DNA of 64,000 bases from Chitinophagales bacterium. GTDB lineage: Bacteria > Bacteroidota > Bacteroidia > Chitinophagales > Saprospiraceae. The position numbers were made by a program, and so were the translations under genes. The notes beneath the pieces were generated by a model. It saw only the letters and a list, made by a program, of their open reading frames with translations. It was not told where the DNA came from and did no database searches. The stretch spans positions 1 to 64,000 of the forward strand of contig JAFLBO010000004.1 in NCBI GenBank assembly GCA_017303475.1, written 5' to 3'. Positions 8,397 to 17,612 of the stretch are shown here, one piece after another; position 1 is the first letter of the stretch, and each line of letters opens with the position of its first letter.

Positions 8397-8825
8397 ATGA
8401 ACAACACCTTTGGCATCAAAGCCCTGGCACTCCTGTTGATGGTGGTGCCCACACTGACCTCTTGCGACAAATGCAAAAAAGACGACGAGCCTACCCTGAA
8501 AGATGAAATGGTGGGCGAATGGAAAATCAAATCCATGACTTTTGATGGCTCTGAAGCCATGGGATTTGTAGTTACCAGCTCAAAAATGGAATTTGAAGAG
8601 TACTCCGGCACTAACGGCGATTTCGAATGGGGTATCTTCTACGTGGATGGTAGCAGCGAAAACCAGGAGGGCGACTACGAAGTAGACGAGGAAGACAAGG
8701 AACTCGAACTGGAAAACAATGAAGGCGAACGTATCAAGTTCGACATCGATGTGGATGGCGACGACCTGGAACTTTCCGGTATTGTAGACGGCGAACGCGT
8801 GGTGATCAAAGCCGAACGCGATTGA
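8397..8825 (+). CDS. small acidic lipoprotein, lipocalin-like
   Basis: 142 residues. A lipoprotein signal ends at C23 (LTSC), followed by DKCKKDDEPT and a beta-rich domain opening with MVGEWKIKSMTFDG, the GxW motif common in lipocalin-like Bacteroidota lipoproteins. The second half is extremely rich in Asp and Glu (GDYEVDEEDKELELENNEGE), suggesting divalent-cation binding. Specific function is unknown. A strong terminator follows. Confidence 0.65.
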   Translation: MNNTFGIKALALLLMVVPTLTSCDKCKKDDEPTLKDEMVGEWKIKSMTFDGSEAMGFVVTSSKMEFEEYSGTNGDFEWGIFYVDGSSENQEGDYEVDEEDKELELENNEGERIKFDIDVDGDDLELSGIVDGERVVIKAERD

Positions 8826-8897
8826 TCGATAGACAGCGACCCCAAAACAACCGTCAATGGAAACGTTGACCAGAACAACTTAGGATTGGTGAAATGT

Positions 8898-8931
8898 AGC
8901 CCGGCAGCCGCAACGGCTGCCGGGCTTTTTC
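8898..8931. terminator. strong bidirectional-type hairpin terminator
   Basis: A perfect 13-bp stem (AGCCCGGCAGCCG with CGGCTGCCGGGCT) and CAA loop are followed by TTTTTCT. It lies between the convergent lipoprotein and dipeptidyl peptidase genes. Confidence 0.9.
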
Positions 8932-8933
8932 TA

Positions 8934-11159
8934 TTACAATTTCTCCATAAGGAAATCTGTCAGCTTGGTAAACAGGTGCCGGGTGGCATTGTCGCCGTAA
9001 ATGCCGTGGTTTCGGTTTGGGTAGTAGTAGGTTTCAAATATCTTGTTGGCTTTAATCAGTGCGTCTATCATTTCTACGGCCTGTTGCCAGTGTACGTTGT
9101 CGTCGGTTATGCCATGGCAGATGAGGTAGTTGTCGCCGCGCAGTAATTTGGCAAAATTTACCGGCGAGTTGTCTTCGTAGCCCTTGGCATTGTCGGCCGT
9201 AGTATGCATGTAGCGTTCCGTGTAGGCGCTGTCGTACCATTTCCAGTTGGTAACTGGCGCTACCGCAATGGCCATTTTAAACACATCTGCGCCTTTCAGG
9301 ATGCAGGAAGTGCTCAGGTAGCCGCCAAAACTCCAGCCCCAGATGCCCAATCGGTTGGGATCGGCCCATGGCTGGGAGCCCAGATAACGAGCCGCCGCAA
9401 TCTGGTCTTCCGTTTCATATTTACCCAATTGCAATTGCGTGCATTTTCTGAAATCCCGCCCCCGCGCGCCCGTGCCACGGTTGTCTACGCTTGCCACCAC
9501 ATATCCTTTTTGTACCAGCATCTGGTGCCAGCTGCCCATGTATCCATCATATTGATTTTGAACGGTTTGTGAATTTGGGCCGCCGTAGATATCCAACAAA
9601 ACAGGGTATCTTTTCAGACTGTCCATTACTGCCGGGCGCATGATCCAGCCATTGAGCAGGGTGCCGTCAGCCAGTGGAAACTGGAAAAATTCCTTTTGTA
9701 CAAAACTGTATTCCTGCCGGAGTTTGCGTACGCGCTCATTTTTAGTCAATACCCGCAGGGTATCATCATTCCGGTCGCAAATGGCCACAACCGGCGGAGT
9801 ATTTGCATTCGACCAGGTGTGGGTAAAATAATCGAACGTGGGACTAAAATCAGCCGAGTGTGTGCCAGATGGCGGTGTGAGCAATCGGGCGTCGCCACCG
9901 TTCAAATCGCCTTCCCAGATTTGCCGGTCCATCGGTGTTGGTGTGGCTGCCTGGAAATAAAACTTGCCCCTGGACTCGTCAACCCCGTAAAAACTTGTCA
10001 CATCAAATTTACCCCGTGTGAGGTCCATCGCCGGCTCCTTGGAAGCCCTGTCTGCCGGAATTTTGTAAATATGGTTCCAGCCGTCACGTTCGCTCATCCA
10101 GAGAAAATGCGGACTTTTTTCCAAAAAAACCAGCTTGTTTTCCGATTCTACATCCACATAAGCCTGGTCTGTTTCTTCCAGCAACAATCTTGTGGGCACC
10201 CAGCGTGTTTTATCTTCTTCATCATAAATAGCCAGATCCGGCTTGGCCACCAATAGATCCAGGGTGTCCTGACGTCGGTTGAGGCGGGTCATTACAAGTT
10301 CATTGTTCGGGGTCCAATGGATGCGCGGACAATAATCGTCTTTTTCCAGTCCCATAAGCGTGCCAATGCTCTTGCGCATACGCCAATCGTACATGTGTAC
10401 GCTCACTACCGAATTGGGCTGCCCCACTTTCGGGTACTTAAAACTGCTCCTGCGCGGGTACATATCACCGTCGTACCAGGTAAGACCCATTTCCGGCACA
10501 AGGCTTTCGTCAAAACGGATATACGCAAGCGTGCTTCCGTCGGGGCTCCAGCGTGTAGCCACCATACCATCGCCGTCTACCGGACTAAATTCTTCCTCAT
10601 ATACCCAGTCTGGCAAACCATTGATGATTTTATTGGCTTCGCCGTCGTAGGTAATCTGCACCGTTTGATTACTACTCAAATCTTTGATATACAGGTTGTT
10701 ATCCTGTACGAATGCTACTTTGTTGCCATCAGGGGAAAAGGCCGTGAACTGCTGTTTTCCTTTGTCGGAGAGCGCAGTGACCTGTTGCGTTTTGATATCG
10801 TACACAAAATACCGGGCCAGTACGGAGTGTCGGTAAATGGGCTCGGTTTCTGTACGCAACAGGAGTTTGGTTTCGTCGTCGGAGAATTCAAACTGATCAA
10901 AACTGCGCACTTCATCAGGCAGTTTCATCACGATGGTAGAGTCAAAATCTTCCTGGCGAACATCGCGGATATGCAATTCACCGTCGCGATCAGCTTCTAC
11001 ATAATGGACACCGTCTTTCAGGTATTGAAAATCGGCGCCGGACTGCGGGTAAAATTTAAAGAAGGAGAAACAATCCTCCAGCGTGATGCTTTTTTGGGCG
11101 CTTAGTGAGAGCGGAAAAAAGATCAGGCAGAGCAGGATGCGGAAAAAGAATGTAGTCAT
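8934..11159 (-). CDS. dipeptidyl peptidase IV family serine peptidase (S9B)
   Basis: 741 residues, normal for the family, with a signal peptide ending near LSLSAQ (22). An N-terminal eight-bladed propeller carries the DWVYEEE motif (184-190) that binds the substrate amino terminus. The C-terminal alpha/beta-hydrolase holds the catalytic triad: S610 in GWSFGG, D686 in HGITDDNVH, H718 in NRNHGIYG. It removes X-Pro or X-Ala dipeptides from peptides in the periplasm. It is transcribed after terC with a 97-bp gap holding a small hairpin, probably as a separate unit. Confidence 0.95.
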   Translation of the reverse strand: MTTFFFRILLCLIFFPLSLSAQKSITLEDCFSFFKFYPQSGADFQYLKDGVHYVEADRDGELHIRDVRQEDFDSTIVMKLPDEVRSFDQFEFSDDETKLLLRTETEPIYRHSVLARYFVYDIKTQQVTALSDKGKQQFTAFSPDGNKVAFVQDNNLYIKDLSSNQTVQITYDGEANKIINGLPDWVYEEEFSPVDGDGMVATRWSPDGSTLAYIRFDESLVPEMGLTWYDGDMYPRRSSFKYPKVGQPNSVVSVHMYDWRMRKSIGTLMGLEKDDYCPRIHWTPNNELVMTRLNRRQDTLDLLVAKPDLAIYDEEDKTRWVPTRLLLEETDQAYVDVESENKLVFLEKSPHFLWMSERDGWNHIYKIPADRASKEPAMDLTRGKFDVTSFYGVDESRGKFYFQAATPTPMDRQIWEGDLNGGDARLLTPPSGTHSADFSPTFDYFTHTWSNANTPPVVAICDRNDDTLRVLTKNERVRKLRQEYSFVQKEFFQFPLADGTLLNGWIMRPAVMDSLKRYPVLLDIYGGPNSQTVQNQYDGYMGSWHQMLVQKGYVVASVDNRGTGARGRDFRKCTQLQLGKYETEDQIAAARYLGSQPWADPNRLGIWGWSFGGYLSTSCILKGADVFKMAIAVAPVTNWKWYDSAYTERYMHTTADNAKGYEDNSPVNFAKLLRGDNYLICHGITDDNVHWQQAVEMIDALIKANKIFETYYYPNRNHGIYGDNATRHLFTKLTDFLMEKL

Positions 11160-11170
11160 GTATCAATAAT

Positions 11171-11204
11171 TTCGGCGAGCCGAAAGGTAGTTCGACTCGC
11201 CGAA
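11171..11204. other. inverted repeat in the terC/peptidase spacer
   Basis: Perfect 9-bp arms (TTCGGCGAG and CTCGCCGAA) with a 16-nt loop lie 11 bp upstream of the peptidase start codon. This could be a leader hairpin of the peptidase mRNA or a weak end signal for terC. Confidence 0.5.
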
Positions 11205-11256
11205 AAACAGTGGTAAGAACCCACTAATACGCTTTTTTTATGCCTGAATAACCGGC

Positions 11257-11961
11257 TCAGGTGCGACTTTTGATGCGGATGTTGATGAATTCCACGGCAA
11301 CAGAAAAAGCCATGGCAAAATAGATATAGCCTTTGGGTATGTGAAAATCCAGGCTTTCGCCCACCAGCGCTACCCCGATCATGATCAGGAATGCCAATGC
11401 CAGAATTTTAACAGCCGGGTGCCGGTTGACGAAGTTGCTGATGGGCGCGGCGGCCAGCATCATAACTCCCACCGAAACCACTACAGCTGCAATCATCACC
11501 TCGATATGTTCTACCATCCCTACGGCCGTGATGACAGAATCCAGCGAAAAGATCAAATCCACCAGAATAATTTGTGTGATGACCGACGAAAAGCTCAGTT
11601 TTTTGCCCTTTTCATTCGTTTTGTCTGCATCTTCTACTTTGGCATGGATTTCTTTTACACTTTTGTACATCAAAAACAGACCACCCAGCAGCAGGATCAG
11701 GTCGCGTCCGCTGAGTTCATTTCCGGCTACGGTGAACAAAGGAGCCGTCAATTGCATTAACCAGGAAATAGAAAACAACAGTCCGACGCGCATAATCATG
11801 GCCAGGCTAAGGCCAATTTGGCGCGCTTTGGCTTGTTGCTCCTGCGGGAGGCGGCTGGTAAGAATGGAAATGAAAATGATGTTGTCAATGCCCAATACAA
11901 TTTCCAGGGCACAAAGGGTGAGAAAGGCTATCCAAATGTCAGGGTTGCTCAGGAGTTCCAT
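11257..11961 (-). CDS. TerC family membrane protein
   Basis: 234 residues with about seven hydrophobic segments. The TerC hallmark acidic motifs are in membrane helices: EIVLGIDNIIF near the N-terminus and DLIFSLDSVITAVGM near the middle. TerC relatives are linked to tellurium resistance and to manganese or other metal export, including metallation of secreted proteins (family knowledge). A charged cytoplasmic loop (KEIHAKVEDADKTNEKGKK) separates the two halves. It is divergent from the thioredoxin-like gene at 12023; the 61-bp spacer contains the 8-bp palindrome TTACGTAA at 11980-11987. Confidence 0.9.
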   Translation of the reverse strand: MELLSNPDIWIAFLTLCALEIVLGIDNIIFISILTSRLPQEQQAKARQIGLSLAMIMRVGLLFSISWLMQLTAPLFTVAGNELSGRDLILLLGGLFLMYKSVKEIHAKVEDADKTNEKGKKLSFSSVITQIILVDLIFSLDSVITAVGMVEHIEVMIAAVVVSVGVMMLAAAPISNFVNRHPAVKILALAFLIMIGVALVGESLDFHIPKGYIYFAMAFSVAVEFINIRIKSRT

Positions 11962-12022
11962 GCGATAGTAATACTTTTATTACGTAAAACACCACACAAA
12001 TAAAAGGTTCAAAATCAGGCCT

Positions 12023-12988
12023 ATGAAAAAGATATTAACGCTGTTTTTTGCCGGCGTTTCGCTGGTTTTTGGTTCATTTTGGGTTTTTGGTACCCCCAAC
12101 ACTAATACGGAGACGAAATTGTCTTCTAAAGAAGCGCCTGCTGCTGCCCCCGCCGGAAATCCGGAAGAACTGGGCCAGGTACATTGGCTTCGGGATCTGG
12201 ATACCGGACAGGCAGAGGCTCAAAAAACGGGAAAACCTATTTTGATACTATTCCAGGAAGTACCGGGTTGCTCCAATTGCACCCGTTACGGGAATACCAC
12301 GCTTTCAGATCCCTTGATCGTGGAGGCTATTGAGACTTATTTTGTGCCGGTGTGCATCTACAACAACAAAGGTGGCAAGGATGCAGAAGCCTTGCAGCGT
12401 TTTGGCGAGCCGGCCTGGAACAACCCTGTGGTACGCATTGTACGGGCTGATTATCAGGACGTTGTATTGCGAATACCTAACTTTCGCTCTTCCTTGCCGT
12501 TGGTAAATGGCATGCGCCGCGCGTTGGAAATGAGTGGCCGTGAAGTGCCGCTTTATGTAGAACTGCTGGAAGAAGAATTATCGGCCAGAGAGGCCGGACT
12601 TCAGGTGGCTACCTTTTCCATGTATTGTTTCTGGACAGGCGAGGGAACTTTTGGCGCCCTGCCCGGTGTCATCGAAACCCAACCGGGATATCAGGACGGC
12701 AGAGAGGTAGTAAAAGTCTGGTTTGATCCCAGCGTAACCAGCAAAGCCGAACTGGAGCGCCAAACCCAACCTAAAAACTTCACAGCTTGCGCAAAAAATG
12801 AAGGTTTCCGTGTAGACAACGAACCTAAATACTACATGGCACAAACAGATTACAAACGCATCAAAATGACCAGTCTCCAGGCCTGCCGGGTCAACAGCCT
12901 CATTGGCAAAAACCAATCACCCGACCACCTGCTCTCTCCCCGCCAACTCGCACAATTAAAGAAAGTCCCCCATCCCTTGGGGCATTAG
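12023..12988 (+). CDS. exported thioredoxin-fold protein with a MsrA-like second domain
   Basis: 321 residues. Signal or anchor sequence at 1-24. A thioredoxin-like domain (about 52-180) has KPILILFQEVPGCSNC; the redox pair is C83 and C86. A second domain (about 195-290) starts VATFSMYCFWTGEGTFGALPG and has GREVVKVWFDPSVTSKAEL, strongly recalling peptide methionine sulfoxide reductase MsrA (GCFWG, then EVVxVxYDP); C202 matches the MsrA nucleophile, though the Gly before it is Tyr. Further Cys at 256 and 288 could resolve a disulfide. Inferred role: envelope thiol or methionine repair. The stop TAG is shared with the first base of MITE copy 2; the ancestral sequence would also have read TAG. 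Confidence 0.7.
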   Translation: MKKILTLFFAGVSLVFGSFWVFGTPNTNTETKLSSKEAPAAAPAGNPEELGQVHWLRDLDTGQAEAQKTGKPILILFQEVPGCSNCTRYGNTTLSDPLIVEAIETYFVPVCIYNNKGGKDAEALQRFGEPAWNNPVVRIVRADYQDVVLRIPNFRSSLPLVNGMRRALEMSGREVPLYVELLEEELSAREAGLQVATFSMYCFWTGEGTFGALPGVIETQPGYQDGREVVKVWFDPSVTSKAELERQTQPKNFTACAKNEGFRVDNEPKYYMAQTDYKRIKMTSLQACRVNSLIGKNQSPDHLLSPRQLAQLKKVPHPLGH

Positions 12989-13151
12989 AGCATGTTGGGG
13001 ATTTTCTTGCCGGGCCAAAAACTGTCCTTTTCCCGCCATTTTTCACCTTTTTTCAGTCACGTCCCGAGTACTCGGATGCTTCTTCAAAAACGCAAAAACT
13101 GACGAAAAAAGCTCAAATTTTTGACTCCGTCAGAAAATCCCCAACATGCTC
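12988..13151. mobile_element. MITE copy 2 (164 bp)
   Basis: The same 20-bp terminal inverted repeats as copy 1, flanked by TTA direct repeats (12985-12987 and 13152-13154). The centre carries CCCGAGTACTCGG where copy 1 has TAACTCAGGCT. It sits exactly between two genes and reads through as a false N-terminal extension of the downstream ORF. Confidence 0.87.
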
Positions 13152-13198
13152 TTAGCCATAAAACAGGGCATACAACTTTAGATCAAAATTCAATCATC

Positions 13199-13924
13199 GT
13201 GACCATAAAACATCTTTTCTGGACTGCAGGCCTGATTTCAGTGCTGCAAAGCTGTGGCGTTTCCAATCGAATCACCAACAATCCGCCGGCAGCCGGGTTT
13301 GACACTGCGGGTTCTGATGCCCGGGCTGTGGCAATTGCCGATGAGGTAATGCAGGCAATGGGCGGTCGTAAAGCCTGGGATGAAACGCGGGTTTTATCCT
13401 GGAACTTTTTCAACCGCAGAAAGCTGGTGTGGGACAAGTTTGCCCAAACCTGCCGCATTGAATGGCTGACAAAATCGCAAGTCATCAACGTCAACCTGCA
13501 GGATGGAAGCGGCACTGTTCAACTCAACGGGGTAAACCAAACCCATCCGGATAGTTTGGCCAAATACCTGGATATCGGCAAAAAAGTATGGATCAATGAT
13601 TCTTACTGGCTGGTCATGCCGTTCAAACTCAAAGACAGTGGTGTGACACTCAAGTACCTCGGCGACGCCAAAACCGAAAGCGGGGCCGCTTCGGATCTGC
13701 TTCAGCTCACCTTCAAAGGCGTGGGCGTTACGCCGGACAACAAATACCATGTCTGGGTGGATAAAAAATCACGCCTGGTAACCCAGTGGGCGTATTTTGA
13801 AAAGTACAACGATGAAAAACCTGCCCTGCAAAACGCCTGGGGCGGCTATACAAAGGTGGGGAATATTCTTATTGCCACAGAAAGGGGAACTCGTGGTAGT
13901 CTTGCTCCGGTAATGAGTGAGTGA
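13199..13924 (+). CDS. lipoprotein, LolA/DUF6503-like
   Basis: The start is taken as GTG 13199, giving a clean lipoprotein signal (ISVLQSC, Cys at residue 20 from this start) of a 241-residue protein. The longer frame from TTG 13121 is rejected because its first residues are encoded by the MITE. The mature part (ADEVMQAMGGRKAWDETRVL, then a beta-rich fold) resembles LolA-fold/DUF6503 lipoproteins of unknown function. The last codons ATG AGT GAG TGA belong to a GAGT microsatellite, so the C-terminus has been overwritten by the repeat. Confidence 0.6.
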   Translation: MTIKHLFWTAGLISVLQSCGVSNRITNNPPAAGFDTAGSDARAVAIADEVMQAMGGRKAWDETRVLSWNFFNRRKLVWDKFAQTCRIEWLTKSQVINVNLQDGSGTVQLNGVNQTHPDSLAKYLDIGKKVWINDSYWLVMPFKLKDSGVTLKYLGDAKTESGAASDLLQLTFKGVGVTPDNKYHVWVDKKSRLVTQWAYFEKYNDEKPALQNAWGGYTKVGNILIATERGTRGSLAPVMSE

Positions 13925-13939
13925 GTGAATGAGTGAGTG
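13914..13939 (+). repeat. GAGT microsatellite at a stop codon
   Basis: An irregular (GAGT)n tract spans the last codons and stop of the lipoprotein gene. Similar tracts in the same orientation relative to the gene follow stops at 18423, 41578 and 44165. The rest of the spacer to 14106 shows no further feature. Confidence 0.75.
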
Positions 13940-14106
13940 GCGTTTGTAATTCGTTCGTGTATTTAGCCAGGCAATGATTTTCAGGATCGGTAAAGAGTAC
14001 ACATATCCAACCTGGAAATGGATGCACAACCCCAAGGTTTGCATCCATAATTTATTTGGTAACCAATTCTGCCTGTTTCATCTCCTGGCTTTTTGCACAT
14101 AGGGCC

Positions 14107-14718
14107 TCACCTACTCATTAACTCCACGCCAAGCATCAGATGCGCATCATGCGGATTAGACGCTCCCCAGAAATATCCTCTGAACATCGGTTGAAGTAGC
14201 CAGATTCTGCCGGTTTTTTGGTTGCGAAACGACCAGCCGGCGCCGACGCCCAGGGTGAGAAAGTTGTCCGCCAGTCGGCTGCGACTCATGTAAGTACTCC
14301 CAATTTCGCCTATCCAAAATCGGCGGGAATTTCTCTTTGCCGTTTTCCGGAAACCAGCCGTGAAGGAAACAGCATGTCGTTCGTAATGCGCATAACTGGT
14401 TTCAGGCATGGTGGAAAATATCCCTCCTCCGAGATCTACTGTACTGGTGGTGTACACGTTTTCGGCAAAAAACAGGTACGCGTAGCGACCGGATAAACGC
14501 AATTCCCAGGTTTTATGGATCGGTTTAAAGTAATCTGCGCCCAAACTGAAACCGGGTCCGGGTATTTGATCGTCTTCAATCAATCCAAACCGCATGGACC
14601 GGTTGACATTTATTCCCAGGCCAAAAGACCAGGTTCCTTTCCGGGCCATGGTATCTTGCTGGGCCATTATGGTCATGCTTTGTACGAGGGTAAGCAGTAG
14701 GATTGACAACTTTTTCAT
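14107..14718 (-). CDS. outer-membrane beta-barrel protein
   Basis: 203 residues from the ATG at 14718, chosen because a canonical signal peptide starts there (MKKLSILLLTLVQSM, cleavage near MAQQ). The mature part alternates aromatic and small residues in strand-like segments (SFGLGINVNRSMRFG, WELRLSGRYAYLFF, SYAHYERHAVSFTAGF) and ends with a strand (HLMLGVELMSR), as in small 8- to 10-stranded barrels. No closer family assignment is possible. Confidence 0.6.
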   Translation of the reverse strand: MKKLSILLLTLVQSMTIMAQQDTMARKGTWSFGLGINVNRSMRFGLIEDDQIPGPGFSLGADYFKPIHKTWELRLSGRYAYLFFAENVYTTSTVDLGGGIFSTMPETSYAHYERHAVSFTAGFRKTAKRNSRRFWIGEIGSTYMSRSRLADNFLTLGVGAGWSFRNQKTGRIWLLQPMFRGYFWGASNPHDAHLMLGVELMSR

Positions 14719-14804
14719 GAAAATAGAGTTAGGTAGCGACTTTTGTGTAAGATACAATCAACGATCGCTTTGTACATCAATCAGGCCGATCTTTGCACCT
14801 CAAG

Positions 14805-16691
14805 ATGCTACGTGACAAAAACTATCGCCGTGCGGTGCGCATGGCCAATCCACAGGGAAAAATGAGCGCAACCAAACATACATCAGGTTTTTTACAACAA
14901 TTCACCTCCCTGCGCAACGTTCCGAGGTTCTTTCGCATGATTTGGGAAGTAAGTCCGTCCATGACGCTTTGGAACGTGGTGCTCCGCTTGATCCAGTCTG
15001 CCGTGCCGCTGGCTATGCTGTACGTGGGCAAAGAAATTGTAGATGGTGTGCTGGCGTTTATTCAGCAACCCCAGCCGGTTGAGTGGCTATTGCCCTCAGG
15101 ACTCTGGTTCTGGGTACTCACCGAACTGGGACTGGCGGTGGTGTCCAGTTTGCTGAGCAGGGGTATCACGCTCACGGATAGTTTGCTGGGAGATTTGGTC
15201 AACAACGACTCTTCTGTGCGTATCATCCGACATGCGGCTACTCTGGATTTATATCAGTTTGAAGATGCTAATTTTTACGACAAACTGGAGCGCGCACGCA
15301 CCCAAACCGCCGGTCGGACGGCCCTGATGAGTATGGTGCTTTCGCAGGCACAGGATATGATTACGGTGGTTTTTCTGGCCGCCGGTATGGTAGCCTTCAA
15401 TCCCTGGCTTCTGATCATTCTGGTGTTGGCCGTCATTCCTTCCTTCATCGGGGAAACCAAATTCAACGCGGAATCTTACTCGCTTTCCCGCTCCTGGACC
15501 CCCGAGCGACGTGAAATTGACTACCTGCGCTACATCGGTGCGAGTAATGAAACCGCCAAGGAGATCAAGATTTTTGGCCTGGAAAACTTCATTGCCGACC
15601 GTTTTAAATCTATTTCCGACCGCTATTACCTGGCCAATCAGAAACTGGCCTTGCGCCGGGCAGCCTGGGGCGCTTTTTTCTCCACGCTGGGTACTGTGTC
15701 TTATTATGCCGCCTATGTTTTTGTGGTAGGGCAAACGGTGGTTGGCGCCATAACGGTGGGTACCCTCACCTTTCTGGCCGGAGCTTTCAGTCGCCTGCAA
15801 AATCTCCTGCAGGGCGTGGTGAGTCGCTTTTCCCGCATTGCAGAAACCTCTCTGTATCTGCAGGATTTGTTTGATTTTCTGGAATTAAAACCCCTTGCAG
15901 GTAATCATCAGGGGGGCAAAAAAATCCCACGACCCATTCAAAAAGGTTTTGTTTTTGAAAATGTGGGCTTCAAATACCCCGACACTGATGTTTGGGCCCT
16001 GCGCCACCTCAGTTTTACCCTGAATCCGGGAGAAAAACTGGCCCTGGTGGGCGAAAACGGCGCCGGAAAAACCACCCTGGTCAAATTGCTGGCCCACCTT
16101 TACGAGCCCACTGAAGGACGCATCCTGCTCGATGGTGTAGACCTCTGCGAATACGATCCGGAAGACCTGCGCAAAGAAATTGGGGTAATATTCCAAGATT
16201 ACGTGCGGTTTATGTTTACCGCCGGAGAAAACATTTCCATCGGGAACATCGAGGAGCTGGAAAACCGCTCGCGCATCCACGATTCTGCCCACAAGAGTCT
16301 GGCCGATACGGTAATTGATCCGCTACCTAAAAAATACGAGCAAATGCTGGGCAAACGTTTTGCCGGCGGCGTAGACCTGAGCGGAGGGCAATGGCAAAAA
16401 GTAGCCCTCGCCCGCGCCTACATGCGCGATGCCCAACTCATCATTCTCGATGAGCCCACGGCAGCCCTGGATGCCCGGGCCGAACACGAGGTGTTTGTAC
16501 GTTTTGCTGAACTGATGAAAGGAAAAGCTGCCGTACTCATCTCACACCGCTTCAGCACCGTTCGTATGGCCGATCGTATTCTGTTCCTCGAACACGGTCA
16601 ACTCCTCGAACTAGGCACCCACGAAGAACTCCTGGCCAAACGCGGGAAATACGCAGAACTGTTCAGCCTGCAAGCCAAAGGATATCAGTGA
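14805..16691 (+). CDS. ABC exporter, fused permease and ATPase
   Basis: About 628 residues. An N-terminal six-helix exporter domain (about 45-350) is followed by an ATPase domain with Walker A GENGAGKTT (about 415), signature DLSGGQ (about 524), and Walker B LIILDEPTAALD (about 546), then the switch His in LISHRFSTVR. This half-transporter works as a homodimer, exporting lipid, peptide or drug substrates; substrate unknown. The first ATG after a TTTG promoter-like box (14784-14787) is used; TTG 14793 and ATGs at 14841 and 14862 are alternatives. A large inverted repeat begins at the stop codon. Confidence 0.88.
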   Translation: MLRDKNYRRAVRMANPQGKMSATKHTSGFLQQFTSLRNVPRFFRMIWEVSPSMTLWNVVLRLIQSAVPLAMLYVGKEIVDGVLAFIQQPQPVEWLLPSGLWFWVLTELGLAVVSSLLSRGITLTDSLLGDLVNNDSSVRIIRHAATLDLYQFEDANFYDKLERARTQTAGRTALMSMVLSQAQDMITVVFLAAGMVAFNPWLLIILVLAVIPSFIGETKFNAESYSLSRSWTPERREIDYLRYIGASNETAKEIKIFGLENFIADRFKSISDRYYLANQKLALRRAAWGAFFSTLGTVSYYAAYVFVVGQTVVGAITVGTLTFLAGAFSRLQNLLQGVVSRFSRIAETSLYLQDLFDFLELKPLAGNHQGGKKIPRPIQKGFVFENVGFKYPDTDVWALRHLSFTLNPGEKLALVGENGAGKTTLVKLLAHLYEPTEGRILLDGVDLCEYDPEDLRKEIGVIFQDYVRFMFTAGENISIGNIEELENRSRIHDSAHKSLADTVIDPLPKKYEQMLGKRFAGGVDLSGGQWQKVALARAYMRDAQLIILDEPTAALDARAEHEVFVRFAELMKGKAAVLISHRFSTVRMADRILFLEHGQLLELGTHEELLAKRGKYAELFSLQAKGYQ

Positions 16692-16984
16692 CGGTGGACG
16701 GTTGACGGCTTACGGTGGACGGTGGACTGCTTACGGTTGATGGTAGACGGTGGACGGTGCGTGGGAGCTTTACTAATGTGAGTTGTCATCCCCGGCAGGG
16801 GACCTACACAAGCCGGACTGCGGACAATCCTTTTTGCCAGGGGATAATCTCGCAATCTGGCTTGTGTAGGTCCCCTGCCGGGGATGACAACTCACTTAAG
16901 TTTAAATACCCACCCAACGCCACCGTCCACCGCAGGCCGTCCACCGTAAGCCGTCCACCGTAAGCCGTCCACCGTCAACCGTCC
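16690..16984. repeat. composite inverted-repeat element A (GGTGGACGG arms, ACCTACACAAGCC core)
   Basis: The outer arms are arrays of (C/T)ACGGTGGACGG-like 9-12-mers (16690-16760) and their complement (16920-16984). The inner arms are 37 bp and perfect: 16778-16814 (GTGAGTTGTCATCCCCGG...) and 16859-16895. The loop is 44 nt. It fills the convergent spacer between the ABC exporter and ruvA. Shared modules occur at 46071, 49674, 57132 and 59277. Confidence 0.9.
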
Positions 16985-16986
16985 AA

Positions 16987-17583
16987 TCAATTCGCCAGGC
17001 TCTTCAAGGCCAATTTAATCAGGTCTTCCACCTTGCTTACATTGGGTTGTTCGCGCATAACGGCATTAAGCGCTTTTTGCACTGCAATACGGTTGAAACC
17101 CAATGCCATGAGGGCAGATAGGGCCTCTTCCCGCACGGAATCATCCACCATATTAGGCAGTAGCGTGGGTACGTCGGGCGCTTCTTTGGAGAGTTTGGAT
17201 TTCAGGTCCAGAATGACTTGTTTGGCAGTTTTGGCGCCTATGCCTTTTACCCGTTGCAGCACATGCGCCTGTTCGCCAATAATGGCAGCGCGAATTTCAT
17301 CCACGGTCATGGAAGAAAGAATTAGTTGTGCAGTGGTAGCACCTACGCCGGTTACCCCAATGAGGTTGACAAACATGCTGCGCTCCACCTGAGTGGCAAA
17401 CCCGAAAAGCGTGTGGGAGTCTTCTTTCACAATCAGGTGTGTGTACACCGTAGCGCGTTCCTGCCCCTGCAAAGCCGTGTAGGTACTCAGGGGTATGTTG
17501 ACGTGAAAACCAATACCGTTTACTTCCAGGGTAATAAAGGCAGGGCTTCGAAATGTAATTTCTCCTTTCAGATAGGCGTACAT
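16987..17583 (-). CDS. ruvA: Holliday junction branch-migration protein RuvA
   Basis: 198 residues, normal length. Domain I OB fold is at 1-65 (MYAYLKGEITFRSPAFITLE, LIVKEDSHTLFGF). Domain II has two helix-hairpin-helix motifs (LIGVTGVGATTAQLIL; RVKGIGAKTAKQVILDL). Acidic linker, then domain III (REEALSALMALGFNRIAVQKA) that contacts RuvB. It forms tetramers that clamp Holliday junctions and recruit the RuvB motor. ruvB and ruvC are not in the window. The proximity of a junction-processing gene to long palindromes is probably chance. Confidence 0.96.
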   Translation of the reverse strand: MYAYLKGEITFRSPAFITLEVNGIGFHVNIPLSTYTALQGQERATVYTHLIVKEDSHTLFGFATQVERSMFVNLIGVTGVGATTAQLILSSMTVDEIRAAIIGEQAHVLQRVKGIGAKTAKQVILDLKSKLSKEAPDVPTLLPNMVDDSVREEALSALMALGFNRIAVQKALNAVMREQPNVSKVEDLIKLALKSLAN

Positions 17584-17612
17584 GGGTGGTGTTTTTGCGT
17601 GTTTGAGTTTTT

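Noticed and set aside
10317..11105. 262-codon frame opposite the dipeptidyl peptidase gene
   Set aside because: Antisense shadow; the S9B propeller on the minus strand explains the region fully.
11341..11968. Plus-strand frames across terC
   Set aside because: Antisense shadows of the TerC membrane helices.
13121..13198. TTG start with 26 extra residues for the lipoprotein gene
   Set aside because: The extension is encoded by the MITE, and the lipoprotein signal starts properly at GTG 13199.
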